From NCBI GenBank assembly GCA_020848035.1, contig JADLAX010000077.1, positions 1-64,000 on the forward strand: a DNA stretch of 64,000 bases, written 5' to 3'. The translations under genes were made by a program, and so were the position numbers. The notes under the pieces were generated by a model. That model worked only from the letters and a program-made list of their open reading frames with translations. It had not been told where the DNA came from and did not search any database. Positions 24,908 to 32,105 of the stretch are shown here, in pieces (position 1 is the first letter of the stretch; each line of letters starts with the position of its first letter). The stretch comes from Anaerolineae bacterium. Lineage in GTDB: Bacteria > Chloroflexota > Anaerolineae > Promineifilales > Promineifilaceae.

Positions 24908-25918
24908 ATGATTGAAGTGACCCAGCTGCAAAAGATGGTAGACCAGAACACCCTCATCGACATTCCTTCACTTACGGTGGCCGGTAGCGAAATTACGGCC
25001 GTTGCCGGGCTCAGCACCATTCACAAGGAGACGTTTGTCCAGCTGCTCATCGGCCAAACATCGCCCACCGCCGGGCAAATTCGCCTGGCCGGGCTGACAC
25101 CCCACGTGGATCGCACGCTGTTTGCCCAAAAAGTGGGCTTTTTACCCGCCGAAGATGGCCTGTATGACCGGCTCACCACCCGGCAAAACCTGGAGTTTTT
25201 CTGCCGCCTGTACGGCCTGCCGCTCACCCGCGCCGCCGAACTGCTGGTGCTGGTAGGGCTGCAAGACCAGGCGCGGACCCGCGTGCAGGAGCTGTCGCCC
25301 GAGTTGGCCCGCCGCCTGGCCCTGGGGCGAACTATCCTGCACCAACCGCAGCTGCTCATCCTGGTAGACCCGTTCAAAAACAGCTCCCCCTCGTCGGCGG
25401 AACTGATTTCCAAGTTGCTGCACCAGCAGGCTGCGGACGGAGCCGCTATCTTGCTCATTGCCGACGAAAGCGCCGCGTTAACGGCCGTTGCCCACACCAT
25501 CATCATTATGAACCAGGGGCGGCTCAGCCACAGCTACCACCCCGGCGACCAGCCGACGCCGCCCCACCTGCCCTTTAAAATCCCGGCGCGGCTGGAAGGC
25601 AAGGTAGCTCTGGTCAACCCGGCCGACATTTTATACGCCACCAGCGAGGACGGCCGTACCCACCTGCACACCGTCAATGGCCTCATTCCCACCCACCTCA
25701 ACCTCAGCGAATTGGAGAGCCGCCTGGCGCGCAGCGGCTTCTTCCGCGCCCATCGCAGCTACCTGGTAAACTTGCAGCACATCAAAGAGCTGATCGCCTA
25801 CACCCGCGACAGCTACACGCTGATCTTGGACGGCACCCAGCCCGATACGGCCGCTCCCATCGAAATCCCCCTGAGCAAAAGCGCCGCCCGCGACCTGCGC
25901 GACCTGCTGGATTTTTAG
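24908..25918 (+). CDS. Degenerate ABC ATPase fused to LytTR DNA-binding domain
   Basis: A 336-residue fusion. Residues 1-220 have ABC ATPase order, but every nucleotide motif is eroded. The Walker A position reads GLSTIHKE (residues 34-41) instead of GxxGxGKS/T. The signature reads LSPELARRLALG, and the Walker B/D-loop reads LLILVDPFKNSSP, without the DEP glutamate. Residues about 235-336 are a LytTR domain: LYATSEDGRTHLHTV, FFRAHRSYLVNLQHIKEL, IPLSKSAARDLRDLL. LytTR domains bind direct repeats in promoters. It precedes an ABC exporter gene set, so it probably regulates it. ATP hydrolysis is not expected. Confidence 0.82.
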   Translation: MIEVTQLQKMVDQNTLIDIPSLTVAGSEITAVAGLSTIHKETFVQLLIGQTSPTAGQIRLAGLTPHVDRTLFAQKVGFLPAEDGLYDRLTTRQNLEFFCRLYGLPLTRAAELLVLVGLQDQARTRVQELSPELARRLALGRTILHQPQLLILVDPFKNSSPSSAELISKLLHQQAADGAAILLIADESAALTAVAHTIIIMNQGRLSHSYHPGDQPTPPHLPFKIPARLEGKVALVNPADILYATSEDGRTHLHTVNGLIPTHLNLSELESRLARSGFFRAHRSYLVNLQHIKELIAYTRDSYTLILDGTQPDTAAPIEIPLSKSAARDLRDLLDF

Positions 25919-26083
25919 CATCTGCCGTGCTGTTCAACCCAGATTTGCGGCCATTCGGCCGTTTTTGCGGCTGTTCAGGCTAAAAATAATGCGCAGGCCG
26001 CCCCGTTCTGTTATCGTGGTGGCTGTAGCTGGCCCCATAACCGGGGCAGCGGCACCTATCAACAGCTCTAACACAACAGGCAA

Positions 26084-27235
26084 ATGGATATGACAACAAG
26101 CAGCACAACAATTTCTGGACAGGCCAAAAGCGGCCGTTTGCCACATCATTGGCGGCTGATTTGGGCCATTGCCCGTAAGGATCTGGTTGAGATCGGTACC
26201 AGCACACACTTTATCTTGCTGGGGCTGCTGCCCGTAATTGTCTTCTTGATGTATCGCCTCATGGTCATCGGCATCGACAACTCCAGCATCCTCGATATTG
26301 CCGTGTACGACACAGGTAACTCGCAGTTGGTTACCGCCATGCAGGAAAATCCCGCCTTGGAACTGCATATCGTCACCAGCGAAGCGGCCCTACAGCAACA
26401 AATCAACGAGGGACCGATGAGCGGGGTACACATTCCCGCCAATTTTGATGCCGCTGTCGCCGCAGGGGTGAAGCCTGACCTGAAAATCTGGTTGAATCCG
26501 GCACGGGGTCTGAGTTCAGAAACGGCCGAATGGCAGCACCTCATTGAAACAGAAATCAGGCAGTTGGGTCAGCAATCCCTGCCCGCCCAAATTGAATGGA
26601 TCGACCTTAAGAGTGACGCCCTTTCCAATAACATGGCCCTGAACAGCTTCTTGCTCATCATCACGCTGACCATGATCTTCTTCCTCTCCGGCACAAACCT
26701 GGTGGCGCTGCTCATCACCGAAGAGAAAGAGAAACAGATGGGCGTCGTTTTGATTAACTCGCCAGCCAGCCCCTACCACGTCGTATTGGGCAAAATGCTG
26801 GCCGGTTCCGTCAGCATCCTCGTGGTATTGGGCCTGGTCGTGCTGCTCAATGGCGGATTAACGGGCAACTGGCCGCTAGCCCTGCTTTATATGGCCATCA
26901 CCCTGCCGGTATCTTTGAGTATCAGCATACTCACGGGCAGTCTGGCACAATCCAGCAAGCAGTGCAACAGCTGGCTGGGCCTGGCCATGATCCTTTTTCT
27001 GACCCCTGCCTGGTTTTCCATCATGATGGAACTACCCGAACCATTTGGCACCATTTTTTCTGTGATGCCTACCCATTTTTTGGTAGCGGGCCTTGATGAT
27101 GCCTTAAACAACAGCGTCATATCCGCAGCAAACAGCCTCAACCTCACGGCATGGCTGGCATTTATGGTGGTCATGGTGGGTATCACATTCTGGCGGCTTA
27201 AACAAAACCCACAAAGTGTGGTTGCCCCACGTTAA
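26084..27235 (+). CDS. ABC-2 type transporter permease
   Basis: A 383-residue permease. One membrane helix lies at about residues 45-65, followed by an extracytoplasmic domain to about 180, then five to six helices to the C-terminus. The cytoplasmic loop EEKEKQMGVVLINSPASPYHVVLGK is typical of NatB/ABC-2 permeases. It lies between the pseudo-ABC-LytTR gene and a functional ABC ATPase. Start is uncertain: ATG at 26084 or 26090, neither with a clear Shine-Dalgarno. A related permease is at 28301-29491, so the pump may be a heterodimer. Confidence 0.82.
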   Translation: MDMTTSSTTISGQAKSGRLPHHWRLIWAIARKDLVEIGTSTHFILLGLLPVIVFLMYRLMVIGIDNSSILDIAVYDTGNSQLVTAMQENPALELHIVTSEAALQQQINEGPMSGVHIPANFDAAVAAGVKPDLKIWLNPARGLSSETAEWQHLIETEIRQLGQQSLPAQIEWIDLKSDALSNNMALNSFLLIITLTMIFFLSGTNLVALLITEEKEKQMGVVLINSPASPYHVVLGKMLAGSVSILVVLGLVVLLNGGLTGNWPLALLYMAITLPVSLSISILTGSLAQSSKQCNSWLGLAMILFLTPAWFSIMMELPEPFGTIFSVMPTHFLVAGLDDALNNSVISAANSLNLTAWLAFMVVMVGITFWRLKQNPQSVVAPR

Positions 27236-27339
27236 CCTTTGTCCGTTGCACACAAAGTCCAACATTTTGCGTATTGTAGCTGTCCTTAAGCATCAACCTG
27301 GCAGAACAGCAGGCCAGGACACCTATCTTTTCCAGCAGG

Positions 27340-27438
27340 CTTCATGAATGCAAGCGCAACACCATGAATGAAAATTCGCGGATTTCTTAGCATTAATCTG
27401 CGTTAATCCGCGTAATCCGCGGCCTATTTTCGAAGGAG
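27340..27438. repeat. Dispersed repeat, copy B, supplying a ribosome-binding site
   Basis: Same block as 9937-10045 (CTTCATGA...CACCATGAATGAAAAT...CCGCGGCCTATTTTCGAAGG). Its last bases, GAAGGAG, are the Shine-Dalgarno of the ABC ATPase gene whose ATG is at 27447. Confidence 0.7.
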
Positions 27439-27446
27439 TGTTTTCG

Positions 27447-28217
27447 ATGATTGAAATCAAGAATTTGAAGAAGTATTACGGCGACAACAACAGCATTAAA
27501 GCAGTTGACGACGTCTCGTTCATTTGCCCAGACGGCAAAATCACCGGGCTGCTTGGCCCCAATGGCGCGGGCAAAACCACCACCCTGCGCATGATCTCTG
27601 GCCTGATCAAGCCTATGGCTGGCACCGTCATCGTGGACAGCCACGATGTAACACGCGATCCGCGCGCCGTGCGCCAGGCGTTGGGGGTGCAAGCGGACAT
27701 GAACGGGGTATACCCGCGCCTGACGCCCCGGGAGCAGTTTCGCTATTACGGCCGTTTCTACGGCCTCAAAGGCAAAGCGCTAGAAAATCGCATCGACGCC
27801 ATCATTGCCGAGCTAAACATGGAAGAAATTGCCGAACGTCGCGCCGAAGGGTTCAGCCGCGGTCAGCGGCAAAAAATTGTGCTGGGGCGTGCCCTGGTGC
27901 ACAACCCGCCCAACATCATCATGGATGAGCCGACCAACGGGCTGGACGTCATGGCCGTGCGCGACACCCGCAACAGCATCCGCGCCCTGCGCGACCAGGG
28001 GCGCTGCGTGCTGTTTAGCACCCACTACATGGACGAAGCCGAGCGGCTCTGCGACAACATTGCCATCATCGTGGGCGGCAAAATCGTCGCCTCCGGTGCC
28101 CCCACCGAGCTGATGGCCCGCACCGGCAAAGATAACCTGGAAGACGCCTTTGTGGCGTTGGCCGGGCAGGTGGGTTTGGAGCGGAGTGAATACGGCCGTA
28201 TGCAAAACCATACGTAA
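27447..28217 (+). CDS. ABC transporter ATP-binding protein (NatA-like)
   Basis: A 256-residue ATPase. Walker A is GPNGAGKTTT (residues 41-50), signature FSRGQRQKI, Walker B IIMDEPTNGLD and H-loop FSTHYMDEA, all functional in appearance. The type matches NatA-like ATPases that drive ABC-2 exporters of Na+, drugs or peptides. I start at 27447 because the repeat-derived GAAGGAG is correctly spaced; GTG at 27438 is the alternative. It sits between two permease genes. Confidence 0.92.
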   Translation: MIEIKNLKKYYGDNNSIKAVDDVSFICPDGKITGLLGPNGAGKTTTLRMISGLIKPMAGTVIVDSHDVTRDPRAVRQALGVQADMNGVYPRLTPREQFRYYGRFYGLKGKALENRIDAIIAELNMEEIAERRAEGFSRGQRQKIVLGRALVHNPPNIIMDEPTNGLDVMAVRDTRNSIRALRDQGRCVLFSTHYMDEAERLCDNIAIIVGGKIVASGAPTELMARTGKDNLEDAFVALAGQVGLERSEYGRMQNHT

Positions 28218-28300
28218 GAAGTGGCTATGGGCTGGTGGCTAGTGGCTTGAACCCGCCTGCTAACAAACTATCAACCAGCAAACGAAAACAAGGAAACAAC

Positions 28301-29491
28301 ATGTTCAACAACATTTTTAATATCTGGCAAAAAGAACTTTTAGACATCGTGCGCGACGGCAAAGGGCTGCGCCAAACCCTGGTGGTGCCGCTCGTTTTGG
28401 GCATCTTCTACGCCGTACTTAACCCCCTGCTCGGCTCCCTGGTAGAGTCGCGCCAGGAGGGGACGTTGGTGCTGCCCGTGCAGGGACTGGAATACGCTGG
28501 TCAGGAATTTATCGACACCTTTGCCCAGTTCGACATTGAGCTGGAGCCGTTTGAAGGCGACCTGGAAGCTACCATCACCAGCGCCGAAGAAGCGGCCGGG
28601 CTGATCTTCACCCCTGGTTTTGGCGAAAATGTGGCCGACGAGCAGGAAGCCACGCTCATCGTGCGCACCAACAGCACCTCTGGTGGCTTGTTTGGCGGCG
28701 GGCTGTCGCTTAACCGGCTGGAGTTGGCGCTGAATGCCTATAACCAGCGCATCACCACCCAGCGGCTCACCGAGCGCAATATCGATCTGAGTGTGCTGGC
28801 TCCCGTCACCCTCGATGCCCAGGACCTGGCTTCCCCGGCCCAGCGGGCGGGCGCAGCTGCCTCGTTTTTTCTGCCTATCCTGGTAGCGATTAGCGCGGTG
28901 CAGGGCGGCATGTTTATCGCTATTGACGTAACTGCGGGCGAGAAGGAACGCGGTACGCTGGAATCGTTGCTGGTCACACCCAGCAGCGATACGGAGATTT
29001 TTGTGGGCAAACTGGCGTCGGTGTTTACGGTGACGGCTATCCCCATCGTCCTCACTCTCTTGGGCTTTTGGGGGGCCAGCAGCCTGCTGCCCGAATCCAT
29101 GACCGATGGCGCAGGTGCCCTACCGCTATCTGTGATTGCCCAGGCAATCCTCGTATCGCTGCCGCTGGCCCTGTTTGCCAACGTCATCCTCATGGTCATC
29201 AGCATCCGCACCAAGACGTTTAAGGATGCCCAATCGGCCCTGACGCCGGTGATGTTTGGCGTGATGTTTACGGCCATCGCCGCCGCCTTTGTGCCGCCGA
29301 CCGGCGCCAGCCTGGCTTACCTGATTCCCGTCTACGGCACATCGGCCGTCGTGGGCACGCTCACCCTGGGCGGCATTATCCCCGCCAACGCCGTGCTGTT
29401 TAGCGTGATTGGCAACGTGCTGGCCACCGTCGTGGGCGTGATCCTGGCCATGCAAATCTTCAACCGGGAACGGCTGCTGTACAGCATGTAG
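28301..29491 (+). CDS. ABC-2 type transporter permease (NatB-like)
   Basis: The start at 28301 follows AAGGAAAC; the upstream in-frame extension reads through a repeat. The 396-residue protein has a first helix at about residues 25-45, a large extracytoplasmic domain (about 50-190), then about six helices. The cytoplasmic loop ITAGEKERGTLESLLVTPSS is the classical ABC-2/NatB signature (seen here as DVTAGEKERGTLESLLVTP). With the ATPase upstream it forms a NatAB-like exporter; the permease at 26084 may be a second half. Confidence 0.88.
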   Translation: MFNNIFNIWQKELLDIVRDGKGLRQTLVVPLVLGIFYAVLNPLLGSLVESRQEGTLVLPVQGLEYAGQEFIDTFAQFDIELEPFEGDLEATITSAEEAAGLIFTPGFGENVADEQEATLIVRTNSTSGGLFGGGLSLNRLELALNAYNQRITTQRLTERNIDLSVLAPVTLDAQDLASPAQRAGAAASFFLPILVAISAVQGGMFIAIDVTAGEKERGTLESLLVTPSSDTEIFVGKLASVFTVTAIPIVLTLLGFWGASSLLPESMTDGAGALPLSVIAQAILVSLPLALFANVILMVISIRTKTFKDAQSALTPVMFGVMFTAIAAAFVPPTGASLAYLIPVYGTSAVVGTLTLGGIIPANAVLFSVIGNVLATVVGVILAMQIFNRERLLYSM

Positions 29492-29811
29492 AAAGTTGTT
29501 TTAGATTGGGCCAATCTTCTTGGTTTTTAAGAAATTATTTGGGTAGTGGTGCAAGGAGCCCATAGCAAGTTCCCTGGCCAAGTCAAAGTCTCGCTACGTT
29601 ACAGGCGGGCGGGATGCTTCGGAGGACCTCAGCATGACAAGTAACTTTGAACTGTCATTCTGAGCGAAGCGAAGAATCACGCTAGGAGCACTTGGCAAGA
29701 ATCTTACCCAAGCCAAAGTTTCGTTGCTTTTGAAGAGGGTAGTTACCCGAATCAATTTTTAAACTACAACGAGATTGGCCCTATCTTGATCCCTAACTTC
29801 CGGGCGCTTAT
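29492..29811. repeat. 320-bp gene-free stretch with REP-like hairpins
   Basis: No gene is supported here. AGATTGG/CCAATCT forms a hairpin at 29503-29517. CTCAGCATGACA (29629-29640) mirrors TGTCATTCTGAG (29653-29664) with one mismatch; the TCATTCTGAGCGAAGCGAAG word is a REP-type sequence seen in many genomes. AGATTGG words also occur at 36533-36566. It separates the ABC gene set from the convergent NUDIX remnant. Confidence 0.6.
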
Positions 29812-30141
29812 TTAGTCAAATGCGGTGGGTAGATCGGGGTGGTAATAATGCTGAAACAGGGTTTGGATTTGGGCGTGTGTGACGCGAGCGGTAGAGAGGT
29901 TCGGCGGCAGCGCATTCTGGGGGAAAAAGGCTACCTGGTCCGTTTCTAAACTGGTTGTGGGTTCGCCGCCAAGCAGCTCGCACTGAAAAAATAGCTTGTA
30001 GATGTGCTGAAAATACGGCCGTTCCCCCCACAAGTTCCGATCATAACAGGCAACCAGCTTAATGGGCTTGGTGAGATAGCCAGACTCTTCCAGGATTTCT
30101 TTGGTAACGGCCGTACTCGGCGCCTCCCCCACTCCAACCAC
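29812..30141 (-). pseudogene. NUDIX hydrolase, N-terminally truncated
   Basis: The reading frame (109 residues) begins inside a NUDIX box: VGVGEAPSTAVTKEILEESGY, matching the second half of Gx5Ex7REUxEExGU. The C-terminal part (VACYDRNLWGERPYFQHIYKLFF, ETDQVAFFPQNALPPNLSTARV) is well preserved and typical of a NUDIX subfamily about 200 residues long. The 5' half, including the first box glycines, is replaced by a CACCCGTTCACC tandem (30144-30190). I read it as a gene remnant cut by a repeat-mediated event. An assembly break is not indicated. Confidence 0.7.
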
Positions 30142-30143
30142 CT

Positions 30144-30190
30144 CACCCGTTCACCCCTTCACCCGTTCACCTTGTCACCCCTTCTCCCCC
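30144..30190. repeat. Short tandem, TTCACCCC-word type
   Basis: Five to six copies of an 8-9 bp word (CCCGTTCAC/CCTTGTCAC) fill the boundary between the truncated NUDIX gene and the vWA-FHA gene. Confidence 0.6.
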
Positions 30191-32004
30191 TACCCCTGCC
30201 GAAAACGCAAATGCACCGCCCCCAAATGAATCTCGTCGCCGTCGTTGAGCTGGATGCCATATTCGGGCACCTGCCGCTCGTTGACCCAGGTGCCGCTGGT
30301 GCTTTGCTCATCAAAAATGCGGTAATTATTGCCTTCCAGCATCAAACTGGCGTGCAGCCGCGACACAGTGACGTCGTTTTCGAAGGCGATATTGGCCTGG
30401 TTGGGCGAACGGCCGATTCGTACCACAGCCAGGCTTAACGGAATCGGCGACGACAGCTGCGACACCGCGCCGAGCACTTCCAGGTAAGCGACGGTGTGGG
30501 TCGGCGCGTAGGTCACTTCTGGCTGCTCGGCGTAGGGCTGGCGCGGGCGGGATGGACCGCGCGGAACGAGGCTGCCCAGGTTGGTGATACGGCCGTTGCG
30601 CCACAGCCAAAACAGCACCGCCAGCACCACAAGCAGAGCAAACACGACCAGCAAAAAGCGCAGCACCAACCCCAGCAACTCGCTGCCCGCAGCCAGCTCC
30701 GCCGGAATCTCCTGCCGCCCTTCGTTGACGGTGAGCACTACTATCGGACTGGTGGCCTGAATGCCCTGCTCGTCCATCACCACCATTTCCACGCTGTTAT
30801 TACCGTAGGTGAAGCTGGTAATGTCCGCCTGGAAGTTGGCAATCTCCTCAACCGGCACATCATACGAGACGCCGTTGACGCGCAGCTGCGCCCCGGTGAG
30901 GGTCCGCTCGACGCCGTCCAGCCAGGTAACGGCCGAACTAAACTGCAAGCGCACTGGCTCATCCAAAGCGGGCAAGGCGAGGGTTCTGCTTTCGCTGGGC
31001 AGGTTGATGACCACGCTGGGCAGATTGTTGGGAATCTCCACCGTCGTTTCGGCCGAGACGCCGGGGCTGTCGGCCAGGCTCACGGTGATGGGAAACGTGC
31101 CCGCGGCCAGTGCGGTGACCGTGTAGCGAATGCGCGCCTGGTCGCGGAAGCTGGTGATGCGGTTCCAGATGAGGGGCAAATCGGCCGTGTTGTCTAGCTG
31201 AACGGCAATACCGCCCGTTTGTGCCGCCACGCCAGCCAGAAAATCCTGGCCTGCGGCGGGTGTGGCGATGCTTTCATTGGCCAGCCAGATGGTATGCACC
31301 GGGATGCCCAACTCTAGGGCGCGGTTCACCAGATCCGCTTCTTCAAAGCGGGTGCTGACCACATCGGTGCCATCGCTGGCGAGCACCAGCGAGGTGACCA
31401 TGTCTGGGCTGGGCTTGAGGGCATCCAGCTGTTCCAGCAGGCTGGTGGTGCTGTCGATGAGCGCGGTGGCCCCGGTTTCCGGCGTCAGCGGCGTGGCAAA
31501 AAGGTTGCGCACGCTGTTGTAGAAGCCGGTTGGCTCCAGCAGCTGCTGCGCTTCGGTAGCGCCTACCTCGTACACCGCCACCGAGTCGACCTGTTCCACC
31601 ATGTTGCCTGCGGCGGCAAACCCTTCCATTGCCTGCTGCAGCAGAGGCAGTTCGTTGACCACCCCAGGCGGAATGTCGATGAGGAAAACGGTGAAGGTGC
31701 CAGCGGTATGAGTGCCCTGGTATTCAATCGGGCCAACGGAGCTGCCATTTTGCTGGATGGTGAGCGTTTCCTGGGAGAGGTTAAGCGGATTACCCTGGGC
31801 GTCACGGCCGTACACGTGCAGTTCAACGCTGGGCAGGCTGCTCACGTCGCTGTCGGTGATAAAAAGTTGGGCGACGCCGGGGGTCGGTTCGTCTTGGGCC
31901 AGTACGTCTCGCGCTGAGCCTGCCGAAGCGGCCGTTCCCGTCAGCAGCACCAGTGTGAGCACCAAAACCAATCGCATCCAACCGCTTTTAACTGTTCGCA
32001 TCAT
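30190..32004 (-). CDS. vWA-like, single-pass membrane protein with cytoplasmic FHA domain
   Basis: I start at ATG 32004, after GAGAGG; the in-frame extension to 32082 has no support. The 604-residue protein has a signal peptide (LVLVLTLVLLTGTAASAGSA), an extracytoplasmic vWA-like domain (about residues 85-270, with TFTVFLIDIPPG in the MIDAS strand position but no DxSxS), Ig-like beta regions, one membrane helix (about 452-476) and a C-terminal FHA domain. The FHA motifs VRIGRSPNQANIAFENDVTVSRLHA and STSGTWVNERQV are intact, so it can bind phosphothreonine. It is divergent from a paralogue at 32106. Confidence 0.85.
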   Translation of the reverse strand: MMRTVKSGWMRLVLVLTLVLLTGTAASAGSARDVLAQDEPTPGVAQLFITDSDVSSLPSVELHVYGRDAQGNPLNLSQETLTIQQNGSSVGPIEYQGTHTAGTFTVFLIDIPPGVVNELPLLQQAMEGFAAAGNMVEQVDSVAVYEVGATEAQQLLEPTGFYNSVRNLFATPLTPETGATALIDSTTSLLEQLDALKPSPDMVTSLVLASDGTDVVSTRFEEADLVNRALELGIPVHTIWLANESIATPAAGQDFLAGVAAQTGGIAVQLDNTADLPLIWNRITSFRDQARIRYTVTALAAGTFPITVSLADSPGVSAETTVEIPNNLPSVVINLPSESRTLALPALDEPVRLQFSSAVTWLDGVERTLTGAQLRVNGVSYDVPVEEIANFQADITSFTYGNNSVEMVVMDEQGIQATSPIVVLTVNEGRQEIPAELAAGSELLGLVLRFLLVVFALLVVLAVLFWLWRNGRITNLGSLVPRGPSRPRQPYAEQPEVTYAPTHTVAYLEVLGAVSQLSSPIPLSLAVVRIGRSPNQANIAFENDVTVSRLHASLMLEGNNYRIFDEQSTSGTWVNERQVPEYGIQLNDGDEIHLGAVHLRFRQG

Positions 32005-32033
32005 GTGAGCCTCTCTCCCTGGATTTACCGTGC

Positions 32034-32040
32034 TATAATA
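32034..32040. promoter_or_regulatory. Shared -10 region of the divergent vWA-FHA genes
   Basis: TATAAT (plus strand, 32034-32039) and TATTAT (minus strand, 32040-32035) overlap. The minus-strand box has a TTTACT -35 at 17-bp spacing. Both genes start within 70 bp. Confidence 0.45.
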
Positions 32041-32105
32041 GCAAACCGGGCGCAGAAAGTAAACATAAAACAGCCTACGCACGTCCGGCGGGAAGCCTGC
32101 GGAAG

